A stretch of 64,000 nt of DNA from Clostridiales bacterium (lineage in GTDB: Bacteria > Bacillota > Clostridia > Christensenellales > Pumilibacteraceae): positions 1 to 64,000 of the forward strand of contig JAIEBI010000061.1 in NCBI GenBank assembly GCA_029070965.1, written 5' to 3'. Position 1 is the stretch's first letter; each line of letters opens with the position of its first letter. Below are positions 33,989 through 41,250 of this stretch, piece by piece. The position numbers and the translations under genes were made by a program. The notes under the pieces were generated by a model that saw only the letters and a program-made list of their open reading frames with translations, did no database searches and was not told the origin of the DNA.

Positions 33989-34121
33989 TGTGCTACTCTC
34001 CTGATTTTTACTCGGCTGCATTATCAACTTTTTGATTACCGATGATTGCTTAAATTATATATGATTTGCTCTCGTTTGTAAAGCAGCACACGATATGTTT
34101 TGTCAATCATTTTTTGTAGGC

Positions 34122-34207
34122 AAAAAACGAGCGTTCCCACTACAAATAGTGAGAACGCTCGGTCTTGTTATTTAATTCTGCATTCTTAATTCTTAATTCT
34201 GAATTAA
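34122..34207 (-). terminator. hydA terminator plus AT-rich repeat
   Basis: The hairpin CGAGCGTTC...GAACGCTCG has an inner CACTACAAATAGTG and a T-run on the minus strand, joined to tandem AATTCTTAATTCTG units that begin at the hydA stop codon. Stem bases covary with those of the twin at 32876-32945 while the loop is conserved. Confidence 0.85.
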
Positions 34208-35949
34208 TACCTGTCGCGCTTGACGTACGTGGTGTGCAGAACCTCGTGCGCCTTGTGGCTGTTGGGTTCGCCGAAGTATTCCTTGTACAGGGTCTTTACA
34301 ATCGGATTTTCGTGGGACTTTCTGAGCACGTCCTTTTTGTCCTTTTTGTAAAGCACGCCGGCACGGGTCTTGGCTACGTCCACAAGATTGCGGGTCTGCG
34401 AATCGACGATGGGCTGACCGCCGCCGTTTACACAGCCGCCGGGGCAAGCCATAATCTCGATAAAGTGATACTTGCTCTTGCCCGCTTTAATCTCGTCCAT
34501 AAGCTTACGCGCGTTGCCCAGTCCGCTTGCTACGGCAATATTGATTTGCTTGCCGTTAAGCGTGACCGACGCTTCCTTTATGCCCTTGGTGCCGCGTACG
34601 GCCTTAAAATCGATATTGTCGAGCGTCTTGCCCGTTGCGACCTCGGCAACAGTGCGGAGCGCCGCTTCCATAACGCCGCCGGTAGCGCCGAAGATAAGAC
34701 CTGCGGTACTGCCCTTTCCGATCGGGTTGTCAAACTCGGTCTTGGGATCGAGCTTGGAGAAGTTGATGCCGTAATTCTTTATCATACGCGCAAGCTCTCT
34801 TGTGGTGAGCGACGCGTCGATATCGGGCACGCCCGCTGCGCTTTGGTCGTCGCGGGTAAGCTCGAACTTTTTGGCAATGCACGGCATAATGGTTACGACA
34901 GCCAAATTTTTGGGATCGATGCCCATCTTTTCGGCGTAGTACGTTTTCATTATCGCGCCGAACATTTGCTGCGGCGATTTGCACGAGGAAAGATTAGGCA
35001 GCAATTCGGGATAGTTGTACTCGATAAACCTAATCCAGCCCGCGCTGCACGACGTAATCATAGGCAGCACAGCCTTCGGGTTGTTGAGCCTACCGAGGAA
35101 CTCGGTGCCTTCCTCCATAATGGTCATGTCCGCCGCCATATCCACATCGAACACCTTGTCAAAGCCTATCGCTTTGAGTGCGGCAACCATTTTGCCCTCG
35201 GTGTCCGTGCCGATGGGATAGCCGAACTCCTCGCCGAGCGCGGCGCGTACCGACGGCGCGGTGCCGACGATAACGGTTTTGCTCGGGTCGGCAAGAAGCT
35301 TTTCGACCTCGGAAATGCTGTCCTTTTCGCGCAACGCGCCCGTAGGACAAACGTTGATGCACTGACCGCACGCTACGCACGGCACGTCGTTAAGCGACTT
35401 GCCGAACGGGCTTGCAATCTTGGTGGCGAAGCCGCGGTTGCCGGCGTCGATAACGCCGACAGTTTGAACCTTATTGCACACGGCGACGCAACGACGGCAA
35501 AGTATGCACTTGTTGTTGTCGCGCACAAGGTACGGCGTAGCGTCGTCCACGTTGTAATCGTTCATTTCGCCGTTGTACTTGGCGTAGTCGCAGCCGTATT
35601 CGGTGGCGAGGGTTTGAAGCTCGCACTTGCCGCTGCGCACACAGCTGAGGCATTCCTTGTGGTGGTTGCTGAGCATAAGCTCGAGCGTGATTTTGCGCGA
35701 AGCTCTTACTTTGGGCGTGTTGGTGAATACTTCCATACCCTCGGCTACGACGGTGGAGCACGCCGTCATAAGCTTGCGGTTGTTCTTTATTTCAACTACG
35801 CAAACGCGGCAACTGCTTTCGTTGCAAAGGTCTTTCATGTAGCACAGCGTGGGAATATTAAATCCCGCCTTGATCGCCGCGTCCAATATGCGTGTGCCCT
35901 CGGGAACGGTTACGGGCACGCCGTTGACTTTTAAATTTACGTTTTTCAT
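34204..35949 (-). CDS. hydA: [FeFe]-hydrogenase catalytic subunit, 581 aa
   Basis: Carries the H-cluster that makes or oxidises H2. N-terminal [2Fe-2S] domain (residues about 1-75), His-Cys [4Fe-4S] segment, two [4Fe-4S] ferredoxin motifs (CILCRRCVAVC and CVACGQCINVC), then the H-cluster motifs TSCSAGW (about 298), MPCIAKKFE (about 354) and EIMACPGGCVNGGGQP (about 497). The modular layout is that of HydA of trimeric electron-bifurcating hydrogenases. It is last in the hydC-hydB-hydA transcript. Maturation genes (hydE, hydF, hydG) are not in the window. Confidence 0.96.
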   Translation of the reverse strand: MKNVNLKVNGVPVTVPEGTRILDAAIKAGFNIPTLCYMKDLCNESSCRVCVVEIKNNRKLMTACSTVVAEGMEVFTNTPKVRASRKITLELMLSNHHKECLSCVRSGKCELQTLATEYGCDYAKYNGEMNDYNVDDATPYLVRDNNKCILCRRCVAVCNKVQTVGVIDAGNRGFATKIASPFGKSLNDVPCVACGQCINVCPTGALREKDSISEVEKLLADPSKTVIVGTAPSVRAALGEEFGYPIGTDTEGKMVAALKAIGFDKVFDVDMAADMTIMEEGTEFLGRLNNPKAVLPMITSCSAGWIRFIEYNYPELLPNLSSCKSPQQMFGAIMKTYYAEKMGIDPKNLAVVTIMPCIAKKFELTRDDQSAAGVPDIDASLTTRELARMIKNYGINFSKLDPKTEFDNPIGKGSTAGLIFGATGGVMEAALRTVAEVATGKTLDNIDFKAVRGTKGIKEASVTLNGKQINIAVASGLGNARKLMDEIKAGKSKYHFIEIMACPGGCVNGGGQPIVDSQTRNLVDVAKTRAGVLYKKDKKDVLRKSHENPIVKTLYKEYFGEPNSHKAHEVLHTTYVKRDRY

Positions 35950-35976
35950 ATATCTATTATCTCCTATTTCCCCAAA

Positions 35977-37848
35977 TTATTTGCTGATAGCACCTTTCGG
36001 GCATTTAGAAGCACATACGCCGCACTTGATACACTTTTTGGGATCGATAGTGTGCGTTTGCTTGACAGTGCCGGAAATAGCCTTGACGGGACAGTTGCGC
36101 GCGCAGATCGTACAGCCGATACATTTCTCCGGATCGACCTTGTAGCTGACAAGCGCTTTGCACACGCCCGCGGGGCATTTGCCGTTGCAGTGCGCTTCGT
36201 ACTCGTCGCGGAAATAACGAAGCGTGGACAGCACGGGGTTGGGAGCGGTTTGACCAAGTCCGCACAGCGAGTTGTCTTTTATGTAGTAGCAAAGCTCTTC
36301 CATCTTGTCGAGGTCTTCGAGCGTCGCCTCGCCTTTCGTGACCTTGTCGAGCATTTCCAAAAGGCGCTTGTTGCCGATACGGCAAGGCGTGCATTTTCCG
36401 CACGACTCGTCCACGGTGAATTCAAGGAAGAATTTGGCGATATCGACCATGCAGTTGTCCTCGTCCATGACGATAAGACCGCCGCTGCCCATCATCGAGC
36501 CGATAGCCATAAGGTTGTCGTAGTCGATGGGCGTGTCGATAAGCGAGGACGGAATGCAGCCGCCGGACGGGCCGCCGGTCTGCGCGGCTTTGAACTTTTT
36601 GCCGTTGGGGCAGCCGCCGCCGATATCCTCGACGATAGTGCGGAGCGTGGTGCCCATGGGAATTTCCACAAGACCGACGTTTTCCAGCTTGCCGCCGAGC
36701 GCGAACACCTTGGTGCCCTTGCTCTTTTCGGTGCCGACCGACGCGAACCAGTCCGCGCCGTTGAGTATGATTTGAGTAATGTTGCCGTACGTTTCTACGT
36801 TGTTGATAAGCGTGGGTTTGCCGAACAAGCCCTTAATCGCGGGGAACGGCGGACGTTGACGGGGTTCGCCGCGCTTGCCTTCCGCGGAGTTCAAAAGCGC
36901 CGTTTCCTCGCCGCACACGAACGCGCCCGCGCCCAAGCGAAGCTCGAGATCGAACTTTTTGCCAAGGCCCATAACGTTGTCGCCCAGTATGCCGTACTCG
37001 CGCGCCTGCTTGATAGCGACCTCCAAACGGTGAACGGCTATCGGGTACTCGGCACGAACGTAAATAACGCCATGCTCCGCGCCTACCGCATAGCCCGCAA
37101 TCATCATCGCTTCGATAACGGCGTGAGGGTCGCCTTCCAAAAGCGAACGGTCCATGAACGCGCCGGGGTCGCCCTCGTCGGCGTTACATGCAACGTACTT
37201 TTCGGTGCCCTGCGCGTCGTGAGTGAACTGCCATTTCATGCCGGTGGAGAAGCCCGCACCGCCGCGGCCGCGCAAGCCGCTCTTTTTAACCTCGTCGATA
37301 ACCTGTTGCTGAGTCATTGTGGTTACCGCTTTTTCGTAAGCTTTGTAACCGTCGGTAGCAAGGTACTCGTCGATGTTTTCGGGATCGATAACGCCGCAGT
37401 TACGCAGCACTACGCGGCGCTGGCTGCGGTAAAAGTCTGTGTCGTTAATGGATTTAAGCTGACCGTGAATGTCCTTCTCCGCGTGAAGAAGCCTTTCGAC
37501 AGGCTGACCGCCTATAATGTGCTGCTCGACGATTTCCTTTGCGTCGTCCGGCTTTAAATGCGTATAGAACGAACCGTCGGGATATACGACCGCGATGGGA
37601 CCCTTGGAGCAAAGTCCGAAGCAGCCAGTCATAATAACCTTGACCTCGTCTTGAAGTCCGTGCTCTTTAAGCAACGAAATAAAGTTATCGTGCAAAATTT
37701 TGCTGTTGCCCGACGTGCAGCCTGTGCCGCCGCAAACAAGTATCGACTTACGCGGCTGACCTGCCGAAACCTTTGCACCTTCCGCGCGCTCGGTAATCAT
37801 CGGTTTAAGACGATCGCGAATTTCCTGTAATTGCTGTAAAGTTTTCAT
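35977..37848 (-). CDS. hydB: Hydrogenase NADH-binding subunit HydB, 623 aa
   Basis: A NuoF-like flavoprotein that splits electrons between NAD(H) and ferredoxin. Domain order: N-terminal thioredoxin-like [2Fe-2S] (CGGTGCTSGNSK and GCFGLCSKGP), the FMN/NADH core (GRGGAGFSTGMKW, about residue 215, and CNADEGDPGAFMDR), the NuoF [4Fe-4S] site SCGKCTPCR, and two C-terminal ferredoxin motifs CIGCTICARNC and CIKCGVCASKC. The ATG at 37848 fits the family; the frame extends 47 codons further upstream into hydC and is not a gene start. Confidence 0.95.
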   Translation of the reverse strand: MKTLQQLQEIRDRLKPMITERAEGAKVSAGQPRKSILVCGGTGCTSGNSKILHDNFISLLKEHGLQDEVKVIMTGCFGLCSKGPIAVVYPDGSFYTHLKPDDAKEIVEQHIIGGQPVERLLHAEKDIHGQLKSINDTDFYRSQRRVVLRNCGVIDPENIDEYLATDGYKAYEKAVTTMTQQQVIDEVKKSGLRGRGGAGFSTGMKWQFTHDAQGTEKYVACNADEGDPGAFMDRSLLEGDPHAVIEAMMIAGYAVGAEHGVIYVRAEYPIAVHRLEVAIKQAREYGILGDNVMGLGKKFDLELRLGAGAFVCGEETALLNSAEGKRGEPRQRPPFPAIKGLFGKPTLINNVETYGNITQIILNGADWFASVGTEKSKGTKVFALGGKLENVGLVEIPMGTTLRTIVEDIGGGCPNGKKFKAAQTGGPSGGCIPSSLIDTPIDYDNLMAIGSMMGSGGLIVMDEDNCMVDIAKFFLEFTVDESCGKCTPCRIGNKRLLEMLDKVTKGEATLEDLDKMEELCYYIKDNSLCGLGQTAPNPVLSTLRYFRDEYEAHCNGKCPAGVCKALVSYKVDPEKCIGCTICARNCPVKAISGTVKQTHTIDPKKCIKCGVCASKCPKGAISK

Positions 37849-37877
37849 ATAAATATGTAACTCCTTATTCCCTTTCG

Positions 37878-38345
37878 TTAAGCGTTGTTGTACTTGGCAA
37901 GAATTTCGTCCACGCTGTCTTCCGTGACCTTGCCGTAAACTTCGCCGTTGACGGTAAGCACCGGCGCCAAACCGCAGCAGCCTATGCAACGCGTTGCTTC
38001 CAGCGTGAATCTGCCGTCGGACGTGGTATGTCCGGGCTCGACGCTCAAAAGCCTGCTGAACTTGTCTATAACGCCGCCGCTACCCTTTACGTAGCACGCC
38101 GTTCCCAAGCACACGGCAATCTTGATTTGTCCCGGTTGCTCCAAACGGAACTGCGAATAGAACGTGGCTATTCCGTATACCGTAGCAAGCGGCACGCCGA
38201 AGTAATCGGCAATCTTGAGCTGGACTTCAAGCGGCAAATAGCCGTAAATGTCCTGCGCTTTTTGCATCGCCATCATGACGGGACCGGGAACGTCTTTCAG
38301 ACTTTCCAGCACCGCGGCGAACTGCATATCTTTTTCGTCGGTCAT
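37878..38345 (-). CDS. hydC: Hydrogenase subunit HydC (NuoE-like), 155 aa
   Basis: A thioredoxin-fold [2Fe-2S] subunit. A helical N-terminal part has YGYLPLEVQLKIADYFGVP; the four cluster cysteines lie in CLGTACYVKGS and CIGCCGLAP. It is first of hydC-hydB-hydA, 29 nt before hydB. The leader between promoter and ATG (about 90 nt) can fold into a pseudoknot. Confidence 0.95.
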   Translation of the reverse strand: MTDEKDMQFAAVLESLKDVPGPVMMAMQKAQDIYGYLPLEVQLKIADYFGVPLATVYGIATFYSQFRLEQPGQIKIAVCLGTACYVKGSGGVIDKFSRLLSVEPGHTTSDGRFTLEATRCIGCCGLAPVLTVNGEVYGKVTEDSVDEILAKYNNA

Positions 38346-38383
38346 TATTTATGCTCCTTTCGTAAGAATTTAACGATTTTTTA

Positions 38384-38434
38384 GGGCGAAGATAATTTTC
38401 GGCACAACAGCCGTACGGGTTCGCCCACCCGCAC
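38384..38434 (-). promoter_or_regulatory. Pseudoknot-capable leader of hydCBA
   Basis: Reading the minus strand: hairpin CGGGT/ACCCG (38431-38427, 38420-38416) with loop GGGCGA, a second hairpin CGGC/GCCG (38413-38410, 38403-38400), then TTCGCCC (38390-38384), which complements the first loop. This forms an H-type pseudoknot close to the predicted 5' end. No known riboswitch is recognised. Confidence 0.5.
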
Positions 38435-38440
38435 TGTTAA

Positions 38441-38469
38441 ATTATAGCATACACAAATTATATTTACAA
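38441..38469 (-). promoter_or_regulatory. Promoter of hydCBA
   Basis: Minus strand TTGTAA (38469-38464), 17 bp, TATAAT (38446-38441), predicted start near 38434. Confidence 0.75.
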
Positions 38470-38591
38470 GCGGTAAAAGATAGTTTTTGTTAAAGTTCGC
38501 CACTGCTAACCACATTATATTGTGCCGTAAGATAATAGCGTTGAGTTTTTTCGGTCGGCAAAAACGTTCGGTCCCCGCTCCCAGCAAACAA

Positions 38592-38625
38592 AAACGGGAC
38601 GGCATATCGCCGTCCCGTTTTTGAA
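38592..38625 (-). terminator. Terminator of the small lipoprotein gene
   Basis: The stem ACGGGACGGC/GCCGTCCCGT with A- and T-runs on both sides can act in either direction. Confidence 0.85.
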
Positions 38626-38642
38626 TCGATATTATTATATGA

Positions 38643-39014
38643 TTAGTTGTAGTCTGCCGCGGTTTTTACCGTGTAGCCTTCGGGCTTTTCGCCTTTCTTT
38701 ACGATAAGAGCAGTATGGCCGTCTTCTGTATATTTCCACATTTTGCCCGATTTGACGTACTTTGCCGATTCGCCTTGAACGGTAACGGTTAAATCGTCGC
38801 CGTCAACCTTGTACGTGCCGACTTTTTGTCCCAAAAGCGTAATATTGCCGTCTTTGAGTTCGTAATCGCCCATTGAGACAACCTCCTTATCACCGGTCTC
38901 CATATACATCGTATATGTTCCTTCTTCAAAGCCGTCGCCGCAGGCAATGAGGCCGAGTGCACAAGTAAGTACCAATACGAGTGCGGTTACCAATACTAAA
39001 AGTTTCTTTTTCAT
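38643..39014 (-). CDS. Small lipoprotein, 123 aa
   Basis: The signal peptide (MKKKLLVLVTALVLVLTCA) is followed by lipobox LGLIAC, and then about 95 residues of short beta strands rich in Lys, Gly and Asp (TYTMYMETGD, DGNITLLGQKVGTYKVDG). It resembles the simple lipocalin-like or immunoreactive lipoproteins common in gut Clostridia. No catalytic motif; function unknown. The ribosome binding site GGAGGAG is strong, and the leader forms a 5'-terminal hairpin. Confidence 0.75.
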   Translation of the reverse strand: MKKKLLVLVTALVLVLTCALGLIACGDGFEEGTYTMYMETGDKEVVSMGDYELKDGNITLLGQKVGTYKVDGDDLTVTVQGESAKYVKSGKMWKYTEDGHTALIVKKGEKPEGYTVKTAADYN

Positions 39015-39025
39015 GTTTCTCCTCC

Positions 39026-39073
39026 GTACATAAAATTTTTGTGCTATGTGAAAAAATTTAGCACATTATGTAC
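39026..39073 (-). promoter_or_regulatory. 5'-terminal hairpin in lipoprotein leader
   Basis: The outer stem GTACATAA/TTATGTAC (39073-39066 with 39033-39026) and inner stem TGTGCTA/TAGCACA (39065-39059 with 39046-39040) enclose the first 48 nt of the predicted mRNA, leaving the ribosome binding site free. Confidence 0.6.
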
Positions 39074-39079
39074 TCATTT

Positions 39080-39108
39080 ATTATATCAAGTCCTATAAGG
39101 CTCGTCAA
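39080..39108 (-). promoter_or_regulatory. Promoter of the small lipoprotein gene
   Basis: Minus strand TTGACG (39108-39103), 17 bp, TATAAT (39085-39080). The predicted start near 39073 is the first base of the hairpin. Confidence 0.8.
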
Positions 39109-39166
39109 GCCTTTTTAAACTAAAAATAATACAAAAAAGTACTACGCCAAATCAGTGTTGCGCTTA

Positions 39167-40099
39167 TTATAAGTCCAACGGCTCGTCGTCATCAAACTCT
39201 TCCTTGTCGAGTATCATAGCAAGCTTTTTGCCTATTTTGCAAAACTTGATATCATCGCCCCTATCGTAATAATCCTCCGTATATGCCGAATATTCGTTTT
39301 CGCCGTCGGTGATTTCTACCATATACACCACCTTGGTTACCCTGTTGTTGACGGTTGTGGTGCTTGCCACGTCGCATGACAAAACTTTTCCGTCCAAAGC
39401 GTCGCGCTTTTTCTTTTTGCTCACGCCCAAGCCCATTGATATTTTTTGGCGTAATACGGTTACTAAAAGCGCAATCAATATCGTGCCGCCGAACAGGCAA
39501 AAGCACACTATTGCACCCACAAAAATACCGATAAAAGCAAACACCATTATCATAAAGAAATCGGTCATTAAAAAGCCGAAAAACAGCCAGCCGAAAACCT
39601 TTTGCGTGGTCGTAGAGTTTTTGTAACGATTGCCCGATTGCCGACTGATATATTCGGCTTGCTTAATTTTGTTGTCGTAGCCGCGCGAGGTATTTGTATC
39701 GGAATGCCGACTATACTCTTTTTTCTTTTGTCCGCCGCTTATGCTGTCAACTCCGCCCCCGACGTCTTTTACCTCGTCACCGTCGTCTTCGACCTCTACC
39801 CACTCGCTCTCATCGTCGTCTACGGATTCCCACTCGTCGTCGTTCTTTTTGACCTCGGCTTTGCTTTTACCGCAGTTTGCGGATTTTTTACCGTCGGATA
39901 AATCGAGCTTGCCCGTCATCATAAGAACAAGCCCTACGACAACAAGGGCAAACATGGTAACGGGTATGCCCGCCGTTAGCACAAGCCCGCCGATATTATA
40001 CGCCGTTTCATTGTCCGTAAGGCTACCGCCGATAAGCAATCCCATGCCGAGCACAATCGGCACGAATACTAACATACTCATTAAACGCAGTTTTTTCAT
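39167..40099 (-). CDS. Membrane protein with acidic linker, 310 aa
   Basis: Helices at residues about 7-29 and 36-62, an acidic Asp/Glu/Ser-rich stretch (about 80-120, with DDDESEWVEVEDDGDE), two further helices (about 165-215), then a C-terminal domain of about 95 residues starting at RDALDGKVLSCDVAS that looks beta-rich. The ATG at 40099 is preferred because a near-consensus promoter ends 6 nt before it. I do not recognise the family. Its promoter is back-to-back with that of the ZIP transporter gene. Confidence 0.6.
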   Translation of the reverse strand: MKKLRLMSMLVFVPIVLGMGLLIGGSLTDNETAYNIGGLVLTAGIPVTMFALVVVGLVLMMTGKLDLSDGKKSANCGKSKAEVKKNDDEWESVDDDESEWVEVEDDGDEVKDVGGGVDSISGGQKKKEYSRHSDTNTSRGYDNKIKQAEYISRQSGNRYKNSTTTQKVFGWLFFGFLMTDFFMIMVFAFIGIFVGAIVCFCLFGGTILIALLVTVLRQKISMGLGVSKKKKRDALDGKVLSCDVASTTTVNNRVTKVVYMVEITDGENEYSAYTEDYYDRGDDIKFCKIGKKLAMILDKEEFDDDEPLDL

Positions 40100-40105
40100 A
40101 AGCAC

Positions 40106-40134
40106 ATTATATAGCATTTATAGATAAATTGCAA
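40106..40134 (-). promoter_or_regulatory. Promoter 6 bp from start codon (leaderless)
   Basis: Minus strand TTGCAA (40134-40129), 17 bp, TATAAT (40111-40106), then 6 nt to the ATG whose first base is 40099. Confidence 0.75.
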
Positions 40135-40217
40135 TGAATTTGCATATATCCCCTATCAATGCTTGCATTTGCGCATTATATAGGCTATTATAGTTAAGTA
40201 CGATAAGGAAAACACAA

Positions 40218-41078
40218 ATGCAATACTTGGCGATTATTATAATTACTTTTATATCGGGCGTGGTCGGCACGGGCTTGGGCGGCGTTGTGGGCGCGATACT
40301 CAAACGCGACAGCAACAAGATTGTCAGCCTGCTACTGTCCTTTGCCGCCGGCATAATGCTTGCCGTGGTGTGCTTTGACCTTATGAGCGAGCCCATAGAA
40401 ATGATGCGCGAAGGCAAGCTCGATTGGTCAACGCCGCTGATAGTGGTTGCCGCGGTAATAGTCGGGTACGGCGTGGTGTATTTGCTAAACTACGCAATAG
40501 ACAAGCGCACCAATCACGAGGTAACGCACATTGACGAAAACCACCCGTCAACCGCCGACGACCTTGACGAGCTTATCCACTCCAACCACTACGAATCGCA
40601 CAAAAACAACAAGTCCAACCTGTTTGTGGCGGGACTTGTAATGATGACCGCAATCGCCCTACACAACCTGCCCGAGGGTATGGTAATCGGCGCGTCGTAC
40701 GCTATAACGCCAAACATTGTTGCCAACCTGTTTTCGGGCAGCGGGTTTATTATGGCTATCGTTATCGGACTGCACAATATCCCCGAGGGCATGGCTGTTT
40801 CCGTACCGCTTATTTCGGGCGGCATGAGCAAAACCAAATCGGTGTTACTAACCGCGCTCAGCGGACTGCCCACCGTGTTCGGCGCGCTTATCGGGTTTGC
40901 GCTGGGCGGCATAAACGACATAATGCTCACGCTGTCGCTCGGCTTTGCAAGCGGCGCAATGCTGTACGTGGTGTTCGGCGAGCTACTGCCCGAATCCATA
41001 CTTATGTGGAAAAGCAAGCTACCCGCCCTATCGCTGTTTATCGGCGTGCTTGCGGGATTTTTGCTCGTAATGTTTTAA
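40218..41078 (+). CDS. ZIP-family metal transporter, 286 aa
   Basis: A ZupT/GufA-like divalent metal importer (zinc, possibly iron or manganese) with eight helices. The metal-site motifs are HNLPEGMVIG (about residue 152) and HNIPEGMAVS (about 191). A charged cytosolic loop of about 40 residues between helices 3 and 4 carries His residues. AAGGAAA precedes the ATG. It is monocistronic, followed by the hairpin-containing repeat unit at 41081-41250. Confidence 0.9.
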   Translation: MQYLAIIIITFISGVVGTGLGGVVGAILKRDSNKIVSLLLSFAAGIMLAVVCFDLMSEPIEMMREGKLDWSTPLIVVAAVIVGYGVVYLLNYAIDKRTNHEVTHIDENHPSTADDLDELIHSNHYESHKNNKSNLFVAGLVMMTAIALHNLPEGMVIGASYAITPNIVANLFSGSGFIMAIVIGLHNIPEGMAVSVPLISGGMSKTKSVLLTALSGLPTVFGALIGFALGGINDIMLTLSLGFASGAMLYVVFGELLPESILMWKSKLPALSLFIGVLAGFLLVMF

Positions 41079-41080
41079 AC

Positions 41081-41250
41081 TAATTCAGAATTAAGAATGC
41101 AGAATGCAGAATTATTTACAACAATTAAAAAAAGTTTGGTCTGATTGGTTCAGCCAAACTATTTTTAATTTACTTTATAAGAGCGGCGAAGCCGCATTAA
41201 GTCAATCCTTATTTTTAATTCTGAATTCTTAATTCTTCATTCTTAATTCC
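41081..41250. repeat. MITE-like unit with AT-rich inverted ends
   Basis: The left end (41081-41114) is built of AATTCAGAATTAAGAATGC-type units and the right end (41214-41250) of their reverse complement. The 100-bp interior holds a terminator hairpin AGTTTGG/CCAAACT with T-run (about 41127-41157) and a small GCGGC/GCCGC hairpin. The right end supplies the last six codons and stop of the nfnB-like gene. Confidence 0.6.

Noticed and set aside
34165-35934. 589-aa plus-strand frame
   Set aside because: Exact antisense shadow of hydA, whose cluster-binding motifs are unmistakable.
36052-37557. 501-aa plus-strand frame
   Set aside because: Antisense shadow of hydB; no start signal or family similarity.
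38346-38642. Possible fluoride or ZTP riboswitch before hydC
   Set aside because: The leader can form a pseudoknot, but conserved positions of those riboswitch classes do not match.
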